NCBI GenBank assembly: GCA_020717845.1
Contig: DYDG01000010.1
Span: 1 to 43,078, forward strand
DNA from: Marinifilum sp.
GTDB taxonomy: Bacteria; UBA9089; CG2-30-40-21
DNA: 43,078 nucleotides
Direction of reading: 5' to 3'
The notes under the pieces were generated by a model. That model was not told the DNA's origin. It did no database searches and was given only the letters and a program-made list of their open reading frames with translations. A program made the position numbers and the translations under genes. This document shows positions 1 to 9,623 of this stretch, in pieces. Position 1 is the stretch's first letter, and every line of letters begins with the position of its first letter.

Positions 1-64
1 GACAATGCACTATCTTCTTTTACCTACCAATCACTGACGCATTACGCATAATACAAACTTTGTC

Positions 65-93
65 TTGCTTTATAACGATTTTCATGGTATAAT
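65..93 (+). promoter_or_regulatory. Putative sigma70 promoter, TTGCTT (65-70) - 17 nt - TATAAT (88-93)
   Basis: Consensus-like hexamers with 17-nt spacing upstream of the 222 CDS. Confidence 0.6.
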
Positions 94-221
94 ATTATCC
101 GGGTTAGTCGTCGGTGTGAAAAACCGCATAACGCATTCAAAGATGCGTCTTACCTGTTTCTCCTGCCAATTACTGATCCATTACATAGTATTAATAAATC
201 TCAAAAGGGGGTAATTGAATT

Positions 222-3200
222 ATGTTTGCTAAGTGTAACCACAAATTAATAGGATTGGTGCTTTGGATGTTTATGACTGCTACTGCCTATGCTGGTGGCG
301 GGATTGAATGGACGGATATTAATGATGGGCTACCAAACGATATTTTGATTGATACTCTGGCTGTTGATCCAGACAGCTCAAGTATTATCTATGCTGCTGC
401 AAGTTTTGGCAGGGTGTATAAAACCATAAATAGCGGCAGTAGCTGGACAGATATTACCAATGGATTGGATATTTCGTCAGGTAAAAATAGTGAACAGATT
501 GCAATTGCCCTGGCTGTGGATTCGACTAATGTTTACCTTGGCTGTGGTGGCAAGATATTTAAGGCTGCAAAGAATGGGGACAGTTGGGTGGATATTACGG
601 GTACTCTGACCATTTATCCATATTCAAGCTTGAGTATTGTTGCTCAGGCTGATGTTATTTATGTGGCCAGCGGGCATGATGGCGTGTATAAGGGAACAAA
701 TACGGGAGCATCCTGGACAAAAATAAATAATTCATACTGCTTTAAGCTGGTTGCTGGAACAACAACAAGTAGCCTTTATGCCCTTACTAATTCGGGATTG
801 TTTATAATCACAGATGGGGGACAGGGCTGGGGCACGGTTTCATCCTCACAGCTCAATGACCTGCTTGTTTATCCAGACGTTATGTATGCAGTAAGAGTCA
901 ATAGCATTGTCAGCAGCACAGACAATGGATACGCATGGGGAACAAAGAGCAGCGGCCTGCCATCTCGGGGCACAATTACACTTGCCGGACATCCGACTGA
1001 CAGCTCAAAACTATATAGCTGGATAACAACATATTCACCAGCAGGCAGTGCCTTATATAGCACTACAAACAGTGGCGATATATGGGGAACAGTTACCACA
1101 CCCTCTTCTGCTGCCAACGCTCAAACGATATTAGTAACAAATGATGCTGTCTATGTGGCTGGCAAGGGGATACACAAGAGTGCGGATAGTGGTTTAACAT
1201 GGAATCTTATCAATACCGGCCTGCCCCATCATGTAAATGTATCTGCCATGGCTGTTGACCCCAAAGCCACTGGCACGGTTTATATTGCCAATGATCGCGG
1301 CATATTCAAGAGCACTGATGCTGGCAATAGCTGGTCTGCGAAGAATAATGGACTATGGTTTAATATACTTGCCATTGATCCCAATAATTCACAGACAATC
1401 TATGCAGCTGGAAATCAGATGATTTACAAGAGTATAGATGGCGGTGATAGCTGGGGTTCTATCACAGCTAACCTTATGCAGCTTGCACAATCATATTCTT
1501 GTATCAACAGCATTGCCATTGACCCCAATAATTTACAGACAATCTATGCCCTTGTTGATAGGATGCTATGCAAAAGCACAACTGCTGGAACAAGTTGGAG
1601 CAAGATAGTCAACACACCATTCTCTTATTGTGCTGGTATGTTTATCTCTCCAGCAGATGCCAGCTTGCTGACTTACAACAATATGTGGGATACTTCCAGC
1701 AATATGTATAACGGTAATATATATCGCAGCAATGATCATGGTGGCACATGGACAACAATACCAGTATGCAGTAACCTGTGGATTGAGGGCATTACACTTG
1801 GGACTGCCTCCAGCACCATCTACACCTTTGGCAACTTTTACAAATATTACCAATACAGCAATCTTGCCAGAATACTCAAAACCACAAACAGCGGCGGCAC
1901 ATGGACACAAATAAGTGATAAAAAGGTTGATTCACTGCTTATCAACCCTGATATTGCTGGCGTTTTGTATGCTCATAGTGATGATGGGGTTATCAAGAGT
2001 ATTGACGATGGCAAAAGCTGGGGTGAAGCAAACCAGGGGCTGCCAATTATTAATACTGGCAAACTAATCTCTGCTATTGCTGGTAGTGTAGGCAGCACAG
2101 CCTTTGCTATGGATCCAGCCATGCATAACAGGTTTTATCTCAACTATCCACCCTATGGCATCTACCGCGGCACAGATACTAATACTGCACCTGCACCACC
2201 AACCATCCACACACCAGCAAATGCAGCAAAAACATCTGATTCAACACCACTGATCATAGGCAGCAGCAGCCCTGGCAGTGTGGTACTTGTTTATAACGGA
2301 ACTGCCACTCTGCTTGGAACAGTAGCAACTGACTCAAGCGGGCTGTTTAGCTTAAGCTGTAGCAACTTAAACACAGGGACTCACATCTTAAAGGCTATCA
2401 GCGTTGACAGGTTTGGCACCAGCGGTCAAACATATCTTTCCCTGACCATTGTTCCGGGTGTTGCCCCTACCATTGATAGTCCAGTATCTGGTGCAACCAA
2501 TCAAGCAACTATAACCATTACAGGCACTGCTGAGGATGGAAGCACGGTTGTCATTTATGACAATCTTAAGCCTATTGGAACAGTAACCGCTACCAATGGC
2601 TTTTATTCCTCTACAGTTAAGTTGGTTGATGGGTTGCACAATCTTTATGCCCAGTCAACAAATAACTCTGGGGTAATGGCATCATCAGACATGGTAAATC
2701 TTTTGATTGACACTGTGGCACCAATGCCGCCGATTATAACAAAACCAGCATCTGGCAGCAAGATGCCGGACGATATATTGACTATCACCGGACTAACCAT
2801 TGCTACCAGTACGGTATTTATTTACATCAATTCTATTGAAGTGGGCAGTGTTACCAGTAATGAAAGCGGTGGATGGACATTTACTACCCAGGTTTTATCT
2901 GATGGACTGAATGAAATTACGGCAAGGGTAAAAAATTGGTTAGGCAATATCAGCCCTTCTTCGTATCCTGTAAAGGTTACGATAGGTATTCCGCCAGTCA
3001 TTGTCAGCCCTGTTTCTGGCAAGACCACTAAGTCCACGGATATCATTATTTCAGGTAAATGCCGGGCAAATGCATCGGTCGGGGTTTATCTTGATAATGC
3101 AAATATTGGCACTGCAACGGCATCTATTAGTGGAACATTCAGCTACACCCTGACCAACCTTACTGCTGGAACACGTACCGTAACAGTAAACGCGGTAAAG

Positions 3201-5483
3201 GGGGATAAAAGTGGCTTTTCTAACATAGTAACCTTGATTATCCAGCCAGATCTGCCCATTGACCCGGTAGGTGTCAATATCTCCTCACCTCGCGGCACAG
3301 AGCATCCCATGAGTATGGATGAGGATAGTAGTGTAGGCGTTCACTGGCAGAGTACTATAACAGTTACTGTTCCTGTAACCGGTTCACCTACGCGTGTATA
3401 TATTAAATATAGCGGAACTGAGGCTACCATGAGTGATATTGATAATGACAACATCTATACGTATTCCTTTGTCCCCTATCCGCTTCATGGTAATGTGCCC
3501 CTGACAGTAGTGATTGAGTATGCGACCAGCGGAACATCTGAGGTTAATATTGGCACACTATTGATTGATCCTGATGGACATGTCTATAACATTATGACAA
3601 ATGGAACGGTTACAGGGGCAGTCGTTACCTGCTATTGGTTCAGTACAGCAACTACTACCTGGGAAATCTGGCCAGCATGGGATTATCCCTTCAACAGTGT
3701 CCCGCAAATAAACCCCCAGACCACGACCACAACTAATGATTGTTATTACAGCTTCATGGTTCCAGCAGGCAAGTATTATGTTCATGCAGTATGTTCGGGA
3801 TACAAAACCTATCAGAGCGGTACTCTGGAGGTAATCAATGACCCGGTTCATCATGATGTTTATATGGAGCCAATACCGATTTTGACCACATTAAAGGTTG
3901 CACCGCAGTCAACAGTCCTCGGACTAAGCGGCACATACTCATTTACAGCAATAGGTTATGATCAGTATGAAAGATCAATGGGAGAGATAGAATGTTCATG
4001 GAGCAGCAGCATTGGCAGTGTCCTGCCAGCCAATGGGAAAAGCATTATATTTACTGCTCCTGGCACTGTAACTACTGGAATAATCACTGCAGCATCAGGA
4101 ACCGTTCAAGGAACTGCATCAGTAATTGTCTGCCAGCCTGCTACGGTTAAATTATCCCCTCAAGCTATATATACACGACAAAATGAGGTCTTTACCCTGA
4201 ATATCGATATTGCTGATGTGGTTGATTTGTCAGGGGCAAAGATACTCTTGTCCTTTGACAAGAGTAAGCTAAGGGCAGGAACAGTAACAATAGGCAGCTT
4301 CTTCGGTCAGAATGACCCCAATTTCCTATTATTTTCTGCTATAAAGAATCCTCAAGGGACTGTAGAGATTAGTGGGACAAGACGTGCTTCATCAGGTGTT
4401 ACAGGATCAGGAACGATTTATTCTGTTACCTTTTGCCCCATGTTTAATGATTGCTCAGGAACCATATCCATTAGTGAGGCAGTATTAAAGGATGTCAATC
4501 TGGCGGTTATTTTAGTAGGGGATAAATATCCAGCTGTGATTCGTGGGAAACGACTTCTTGGTGATTTTGGTCAAAAAGACAACGAATATCCTGATAACAA
4601 AATAAACTTTAATGATTTGATGTGGTTTACTAAGTATTGGAATGACAATAATCCGAAAGGCGATATCGCCTCAACCAGAACCACAGGCTTTGCCCCTGAC
4701 TTTACCTATGAGCTGGATGGCAGGATAGAGTTTGAGGATCTGGTTTATTTTGCAGCGATGTGGAAATGGGATTATAACAAAGGGACACAAGCTCCAAGGT
4801 TGAAATCAAGGGGTGCAATAGATACTACGGCAATGGTTAAATTAAAAACCATGAATGTAGATGAGAACAAGGTATGTGTCGATGTCGTTGTGGAGAATGT
4901 CTCTGACCTGCTTGCTGGACATTTTATCTTGCAGTTTGACACAACCAAACTGGAACTTGTAACCATTACCTCTTTGGCAGATAAGTTTGTTAAAGAACAA
5001 CATGGACAATTGGATATCAGTATTGCTGACTTGAATGGTCAAATCGCAGCAAGCAGTACTATTGTCAGTCTCACTTTTCTTATTAAATCTCCAATTTCTG
5101 ATGACCGATTGCCAATCTTTGTTGCTTCTGCTGACTTACGAAGCACAGCAGCTAAGCCGATATCGTCATACATCGTTCCCATTTCTGTCACTGCATCAGA
5201 CTTAACCAGAGTCTACTGCTATCCCAATCCTTATATTTCATTAGAGCATACGCAAGGCATAACCTTTGCTGAACTAACTGATGAAGCAAGGATTAGAATC
5301 TTTGACATAGCTGGTGAGCTGGTTTATGATTCTGGGATGATTAACACAAGAGACAAATTTGGCAAATTCAACTGGCCTGTAGTCAACGAATCAAACACAC
5401 CCGTTGCCTCTGGCATTTACCTCTACCTTATCACAAATAACAAGGAACAGAAAAAGACGGGTAAGGTGGGGATAGTCCGGTAG
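222..5483 (+). CDS. Large exported protein: Asp-box (sortilin/BNR-like) repeats, Ig-like domains, cohesin-like domain(s), dockerin-like EF-hand pair, FlgD/T9SS-type C-terminal sorting domain
   Basis: Signal peptide MFAKCNHKLIGLVLWMFMTATAYA; repeated KSxDxGxSW motifs; cohesin-like VKLSPQAIYTRQNEVFTLNIDIADV..; dockerin-like GDFGQKDNEYPDNKINFNDL..ELDGRIEFEDL; C-term CYPNPY...RIFDIAGELVYD...GIYLYLITNN..KTGKVGIVR. Confidence 0.85.
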   Translation: MFAKCNHKLIGLVLWMFMTATAYAGGGIEWTDINDGLPNDILIDTLAVDPDSSSIIYAAASFGRVYKTINSGSSWTDITNGLDISSGKNSEQIAIALAVDSTNVYLGCGGKIFKAAKNGDSWVDITGTLTIYPYSSLSIVAQADVIYVASGHDGVYKGTNTGASWTKINNSYCFKLVAGTTTSSLYALTNSGLFIITDGGQGWGTVSSSQLNDLLVYPDVMYAVRVNSIVSSTDNGYAWGTKSSGLPSRGTITLAGHPTDSSKLYSWITTYSPAGSALYSTTNSGDIWGTVTTPSSAANAQTILVTNDAVYVAGKGIHKSADSGLTWNLINTGLPHHVNVSAMAVDPKATGTVYIANDRGIFKSTDAGNSWSAKNNGLWFNILAIDPNNSQTIYAAGNQMIYKSIDGGDSWGSITANLMQLAQSYSCINSIAIDPNNLQTIYALVDRMLCKSTTAGTSWSKIVNTPFSYCAGMFISPADASLLTYNNMWDTSSNMYNGNIYRSNDHGGTWTTIPVCSNLWIEGITLGTASSTIYTFGNFYKYYQYSNLARILKTTNSGGTWTQISDKKVDSLLINPDIAGVLYAHSDDGVIKSIDDGKSWGEANQGLPIINTGKLISAIAGSVGSTAFAMDPAMHNRFYLNYPPYGIYRGTDTNTAPAPPTIHTPANAAKTSDSTPLIIGSSSPGSVVLVYNGTATLLGTVATDSSGLFSLSCSNLNTGTHILKAISVDRFGTSGQTYLSLTIVPGVAPTIDSPVSGATNQATITITGTAEDGSTVVIYDNLKPIGTVTATNGFYSSTVKLVDGLHNLYAQSTNNSGVMASSDMVNLLIDTVAPMPPIITKPASGSKMPDDILTITGLTIATSTVFIYINSIEVGSVTSNESGGWTFTTQVLSDGLNEITARVKNWLGNISPSSYPVKVTIGIPPVIVSPVSGKTTKSTDIIISGKCRANASVGVYLDNANIGTATASISGTFSYTLTNLTAGTRTVTVNAVKGDKSGFSNIVTLIIQPDLPIDPVGVNISSPRGTEHPMSMDEDSSVGVHWQSTITVTVPVTGSPTRVYIKYSGTEATMSDIDNDNIYTYSFVPYPLHGNVPLTVVIEYATSGTSEVNIGTLLIDPDGHVYNIMTNGTVTGAVVTCYWFSTATTTWEIWPAWDYPFNSVPQINPQTTTTTNDCYYSFMVPAGKYYVHAVCSGYKTYQSGTLEVINDPVHHDVYMEPIPILTTLKVAPQSTVLGLSGTYSFTAIGYDQYERSMGEIECSWSSSIGSVLPANGKSIIFTAPGTVTTGIITAASGTVQGTASVIVCQPATVKLSPQAIYTRQNEVFTLNIDIADVVDLSGAKILLSFDKSKLRAGTVTIGSFFGQNDPNFLLFSAIKNPQGTVEISGTRRASSGVTGSGTIYSVTFCPMFNDCSGTISISEAVLKDVNLAVILVGDKYPAVIRGKRLLGDFGQKDNEYPDNKINFNDLMWFTKYWNDNNPKGDIASTRTTGFAPDFTYELDGRIEFEDLVYFAAMWKWDYNKGTQAPRLKSRGAIDTTAMVKLKTMNVDENKVCVDVVVENVSDLLAGHFILQFDTTKLELVTITSLADKFVKEQHGQLDISIADLNGQIAASSTIVSLTFLIKSPISDDRLPIFVASADLRSTAAKPISSYIVPISVTASDLTRVYCYPNPYISLEHTQGITFAELTDEARIRIFDIAGELVYDSGMINTRDKFGKFNWPVVNESNTPVASGIYLYLITNNKEQKKTGKVGIVR

Positions 5484-5577
5484 AGACGCTTGCTGAAGCA
5501 CTTAGTGTCGTGTCAAGTCTCAAGTGTCGAATGGTTTATTAATGTAGCTGCAGGGCTTGTCCCTGCCTTTTCCCAAT

Positions 5578-5605
5578 GTAGAGACGCGATTAATCGCGTC
5601 TCTAC
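5578..5605. repeat. Perfect 28-bp palindrome GTAGAGACGCGATTAATCGCGTCTCTAC
   Basis: Read directly; the two 14-nt halves are exact reverse complements. Confidence 0.9.
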
Positions 5606-5663
5606 TACATGCGACAGATTAAAGTTGACGCGACATTAGAGAAGTGCAGGAATTTTGTAGATA

Positions 5664-6110
5664 ATGGCACGATTTGATTTTAAGTTTCAACATATCTTAA
5701 ATGTTAAGAAACATAAGGAAAATCTATTACAGGAAGGACTGTCTCAATTAAAGCGGTTATTTCAACAGGAAGAATCTGTCCTCTGGGAGATAGAGGACAA
5801 GACAAAGGAATACCTCCTTAAATTAAAAGAGCTTCAAGCAGGGGTAATCTCTATCCAAGAAATCATGGATTATCATAATTTCCTCATCAGCCTGAACAAG
5901 GATATTATTGCTCAAAAAAACAAGCTTGAAAACCTTTCTACAGAGATAGATGATGCTATCTCTAAATTGGTCCATGCTTCTCAGGAAAGGAAAATCTTTG
6001 AGAAATTAAGGGAACGAAAATGGAATGAATTCTGGTTGGAGGCAAATAAAGAAGAACAGGAATTTATGGATGAGGTTGCCTCAATTGGTCATGAAAGGAA
6101 AAAAAGGTAG
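5664..6110 (+). CDS. fliJ: FliJ-like flagellar export coiled-coil protein
   Basis: 148 aa; MARFDFKFQHILNVKKHKENLLQEGLSQLKRL N-terminus and charged coiled coil typical of FliJ. Confidence 0.7.
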   Translation: MARFDFKFQHILNVKKHKENLLQEGLSQLKRLFQQEESVLWEIEDKTKEYLLKLKELQAGVISIQEIMDYHNFLISLNKDIIAQKNKLENLSTEIDDAISKLVHASQERKIFEKLRERKWNEFWLEANKEEQEFMDEVASIGHERKKR

Positions 6111-6177
6111 TTAGGCTTAACACGTAATAGTTCAACGCAGAGACGCAGAGGCACAGAGAAATTAACAAAAATTAGGT

Positions 6178-6323
6178 GGTGTCTGAGAATAGCTTAGCTT
6201 GTTAGTTGCCGGATAATTTCTGCCACAAAGGCACTAAGACACGAATGAGTGCTTTAAAATTTTCTTTGTGCATCTTAGTGCCTTTGTGCCTTTGTGGCAA
6301 ACTTTTAGCTAATTTCAGACACC
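6178..6323. repeat. MITE-like nested inverted repeat
   Basis: Outer arms GGTGTCTGA (6178-6186)/TCAGACACC (6315-6323); inner arms TGCCACAAAGGCACTAAGA (6221-6239)/TCTTAGTGCCTTTGTG+CCTTTGTG+GCA (6273-6299). Confidence 0.8.
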
Positions 6324-6335
6324 ATCAAAAATTCC

Positions 6336-6363
6336 TTGACAATATTTGAAAATTTGTTATAAT
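6336..6363 (+). promoter_or_regulatory. Putative sigma70 promoter TTGACA - 16 nt - TATAAT
   Basis: Perfect consensus hexamers, 74 nt upstream of cobT. Confidence 0.75.
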
Positions 6364-6436
6364 ACCAGTAAGTGTTCAGCTATTAGCAGTCAGCTTTTCA
6401 GTTTGGACAATTTGTTACTGCTTATTAAAAGGCATA

Positions 6437-7507
6437 ATGATGCAAAAATTAACAAAAACATTGACACAAATAGAGGATATTTTTCTCTCCTCCCTTTCCC
6501 TGGCAGAGGCAGTTCAAAGCCGTCTTGATAATCTCACCAAGCCGCAGGCAAGCCTTGGCAGGCTTGAAGAATTGGCAAAACAGGTGGTGATGATTACTGG
6601 GAACATGTCCCCCTGTCTTGGGAAAAAGGTTATTTTTACTATGGCTGGTGATCATGGGGTATGCGAGGAAGGTGTGAGTCTTTTTCCTACAGATGTGACA
6701 CCACAGATGGTTTATAACTTTATTCGCGGCGGGGCAGGGATAAATGTCTTAGCAAACCATGTGGGAGCTAAGGTAATTGTGGTAGATATGGGTGTAGCTA
6801 TTGACCTTGAGCCGCAGCCAGGGTTGGTTATAAAAAAGGTTGGTTATGGGACAAAAAATATATCCAGATGTCCAGCTATGAGCCGGGAGGAGGCAATTCT
6901 TTGTATTGAACGAGGGATCGAAGCCTTTGAGCAGGAGTTTGAGACTAATGGAGTGGATATTTGCGGGTGTGGTGATATGGGGATTGGAAACACAACCCCA
7001 TCTGCAGCCATTGTTGCTGCAATAACCGGTAGAGCAGTAGAGGACATCACTGGCAGGGGAACAGGGATTGGGGATACTGCCTGGCTGAAAAAGGTAGCTG
7101 TCATCAAAAAGGCATTGGCGGTGAATCAGCCAGACTCAACTGATGGGATTGATGTCCTGTCTAAGGTTGGCGGGTTTGAGATAGGCGGGCTGTGCGGCAT
7201 AATCCTTGCCTCAGCTGCAAACAAAAAGCCAGTGGTTATTGATGGTTTTATCTCTACTGCTGCTGCCTTGATTGCTTATCTATTGAAACCTGCTGCTGTC
7301 AAATATATGATTGCCGGACATGCCTCTGTGGAAAGGGGACAGCAGGCTGCCTTGAAGATGATGGGTCTTGAGCCTATCTTGGATCTACAGATGAGGCTTG
7401 GTGAGGGGACAGGGGCAGCACTGGCAATGGGTATTGTTGAGGCTGGGGTAAAAATATTGACACAGATGGCAACCTTTGCTGAGGCTGGGGTTTCAGAGGC
7501 AAATTAG
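6437..7507 (+). CDS. cobT: Nicotinate-nucleotide--dimethylbenzimidazole phosphoribosyltransferase
   Basis: RLDNLTKPQASLGRLEELA, AGDHGVCEEGVSLFP, GDMGIGNTTPSAA, GAALAMGIVEAG motifs. Confidence 0.95.
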   Translation: MMQKLTKTLTQIEDIFLSSLSLAEAVQSRLDNLTKPQASLGRLEELAKQVVMITGNMSPCLGKKVIFTMAGDHGVCEEGVSLFPTDVTPQMVYNFIRGGAGINVLANHVGAKVIVVDMGVAIDLEPQPGLVIKKVGYGTKNISRCPAMSREEAILCIERGIEAFEQEFETNGVDICGCGDMGIGNTTPSAAIVAAITGRAVEDITGRGTGIGDTAWLKKVAVIKKALAVNQPDSTDGIDVLSKVGGFEIGGLCGIILASAANKKPVVIDGFISTAAALIAYLLKPAAVKYMIAGHASVERGQQAALKMMGLEPILDLQMRLGEGTGAALAMGIVEAGVKILTQMATFAEAGVSEAN

Positions 7508-7649
7508 GTATCAGGTATCGGGTTCTACTACTCAGCTCTTGAGAGAATTAGCATGCTTATGGCAGAAAAACAAGAGGAATGAATCCATTCCCTACCCCCT
7601 TGGTTTTACTGATCTTACCTGACACCCGACACCTAAAACGGAGGATTCC

Positions 7650-8840
7650 ATGCAGCCACCTTCATGGGTTGAGATCGATTTAGATAATATCACGCATAAT
7701 ATAGGAGAAATCCGAAGAATTGTTGGAACCTCCTGTCAGATAATGGTAATTGTCAAGGCAGATGCTTATGGACATGGGGCTGTGGTTGTGGCAAAAACGG
7801 CCATCAAGGCTGGAGTGCAAAGGCTTGGGGTAGTCTGCCTGTCTGAAGGGATAGATTTAAGAAATGCAGGGATTGATTGCCCTATTCTGAGCCTTGGTCC
7901 ACCTATGCCAGATGAAATACAAGGCTATATTTATCATAATATTACCCCAAGTATCTTGTCCTGGGAACAGGCAAAGATACTTTCTGATGAGGCTATATCC
8001 AGGGGTAGGACAGTAAAGATCCATGTCAAGATAGATACTGGTATGTCCAGGCTGGGTATATTGTATACCGAGGTATTTGAGCTTATAAAAAAGATTCATT
8101 TATTGCCAGGTATAGAGATAGAAGGGATTTTTTCTCATCTGGCCTCATCTGATTCTGTTGACAAGGCATATGCTTATGAGCAATTTCGACGGTTTACAGG
8201 GGCCATCAATCGCCTTAAGAAAATAGATATTGTTGCACCGATTACTCACATCTCTAATTCAGGGGCAATTATTGACCTGCCAGAGATGAGGCTGGATATG
8301 GTTCGGACAGGAATAGCTATCTATGGGCTTTTCCCATCAAAATCAGTTGCACAGAATGTTTCTCTTCAACCAGCCATGTCGTTTAAGACAAGGATAATCT
8401 ACTTAAAGGAAATGCCAAAGGATTTGCCTGTGCATGGGTTTCTTCCTGTTTATGGAGGCATTTCGTATGGTAGAACATATGTGAAAAAAAAGATTAAAAT
8501 AGCAACCATACCGATTGGCTATGCAGATGGGTATCCAAGAGCATTATCCAATAAGGCTGAGGTTTTGATTCAAGGGCAACGGGCACCAATTATTGGCCGG
8601 GTAACCATGAATTTTTGCATGATAGATGTCTCACGCATTCCTGATGTCAGAACAGGTGATGAAGTTGTCCTGTTTGGGAAACAAGCCCAATCATCGCTGT
8701 CAGTGAATGAATTGGCAGATATCTGCGGCACAATCAGTTATGAGATATTATGCAGGATCAATCCACGTATTTTACGGGTGTATGTAAGTAAGGAGGGAAT
8801 AAACAATGTTTCGGACAATGTGCAAGTCAAAGATACATAG
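7650..8840 (+). CDS. alr: Alanine racemase
   Basis: PLP-lysine motif [35 protein letters not shown]. Confidence 0.95.
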   Translation: MQPPSWVEIDLDNITHNIGEIRRIVGTSCQIMVIVKADAYGHGAVVVAKTAIKAGVQRLGVVCLSEGIDLRNAGIDCPILSLGPPMPDEIQGYIYHNITPSILSWEQAKILSDEAISRGRTVKIHVKIDTGMSRLGILYTEVFELIKKIHLLPGIEIEGIFSHLASSDSVDKAYAYEQFRRFTGAINRLKKIDIVAPITHISNSGAIIDLPEMRLDMVRTGIAIYGLFPSKSVAQNVSLQPAMSFKTRIIYLKEMPKDLPVHGFLPVYGGISYGRTYVKKKIKIATIPIGYADGYPRALSNKAEVLIQGQRAPIIGRVTMNFCMIDVSRIPDVRTGDEVVLFGKQAQSSLSVNELADICGTISYEILCRINPRILRVYVSKEGINNVSDNVQVKDT

Positions 8841-9156
8841 GGTAACCATTACTGATGCAAATCTTTATTATACAGGAAGCATTACCATTGATGAGGCATT
8901 AATGGAGGCAGCCGATATCCTGCCCGGGGAACGGGTGCAGATAGTCAACCTGAATAATGGAACAAGAGTAGAAACCTATGTGCTGGAAGGGATAAGAAAT
9001 TCAGGATGTATCTGTCTGAATGGTGCTGCAGCAAGATGGGGCATGCCCGGTGATATAATAATAATCATCTCCTATGCTATGGTAGAAGATAAAGAAGCAA
9101 GAGGATTTGTGCCAAAGGTTATCTTTGTCAATGAACGAAATGAGATGGTCTTATAG
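8806..9156 (+). CDS. panD: Aspartate 1-decarboxylase
   Basis: 116 aa; [29 protein letters not shown] with GS self-cleavage site; overlaps the alr 3' end. Confidence 0.95.
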   Translation: MFRTMCKSKIHRVTITDANLYYTGSITIDEALMEAADILPGERVQIVNLNNGTRVETYVLEGIRNSGCICLNGAAARWGMPGDIIIIISYAMVEDKEARGFVPKVIFVNERNEMVL

Positions 9157-9327
9157 GTGTATAAGTGAATAGTTCCCCTGGCGGCAAATAGATTGTAAAC
9201 ATTTTCAGGGTCAACTGGCTTGGTTCACCGTGAATCGTAATTTTAGAGAGCGTTGTATGACAATCAAAGCAGTTGCCAGATTTGACACAGGTTTTGGAAA
9301 TTTCAGCAAGAGAAAACTTACCAAACG

Positions 9328-9354
9328 GTTCAAAAAGTTCAAATAGTTCAAAAA
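9328..9354 (+). repeat. GTTCAAA(A/T)A 9-nt tandem repeat x3
   Basis: GTTCAAAAA GTTCAAATA GTTCAAAAA. Confidence 0.8.
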
Positions 9355-9477
9355 GGCATAATTTGCCAACTTGACAATATTTTTGCCATATTCCCCAATA
9401 TAGCAGTGCTTAAAAAATATGGTTTTGGTTACTATGCAGCACTCTCTGAATTTGCCCTGTTTTCTGCAAAAAACATC

Positions 9478-9506
9478 TTGACAAACCCAAAAAAATGTGG
9501 TATACT
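9478..9506 (+). promoter_or_regulatory. Putative sigma70 promoter TTGACA - 17 nt - TATACT
   Basis: Near-perfect consensus upstream of the transglutaminase/SLT CDS. Confidence 0.8.
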
Positions 9507-9560
9507 ATAAATACTTTGAAATAAAATTTGTGAGGTTGGTGATGGCTATGTTCAGAGTTG

Positions 9561-9594
<34 letters not shown>

Positions 9595-9623
9595 TAGTAT
9601 GCCTTGATTTGATAAAGAGGGAT

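Noticed and set aside
869-5042. Antisense and alternate-frame ORFs within the 222-5483 gene
   Set aside because: Shadow ORFs of a long repetitive CDS with clear domain content
6346-6655. Short ORFs 6346-6528 (+) and 6449-6655 (-)
   Set aside because: Overlap the cobT promoter and coding start; no independent support
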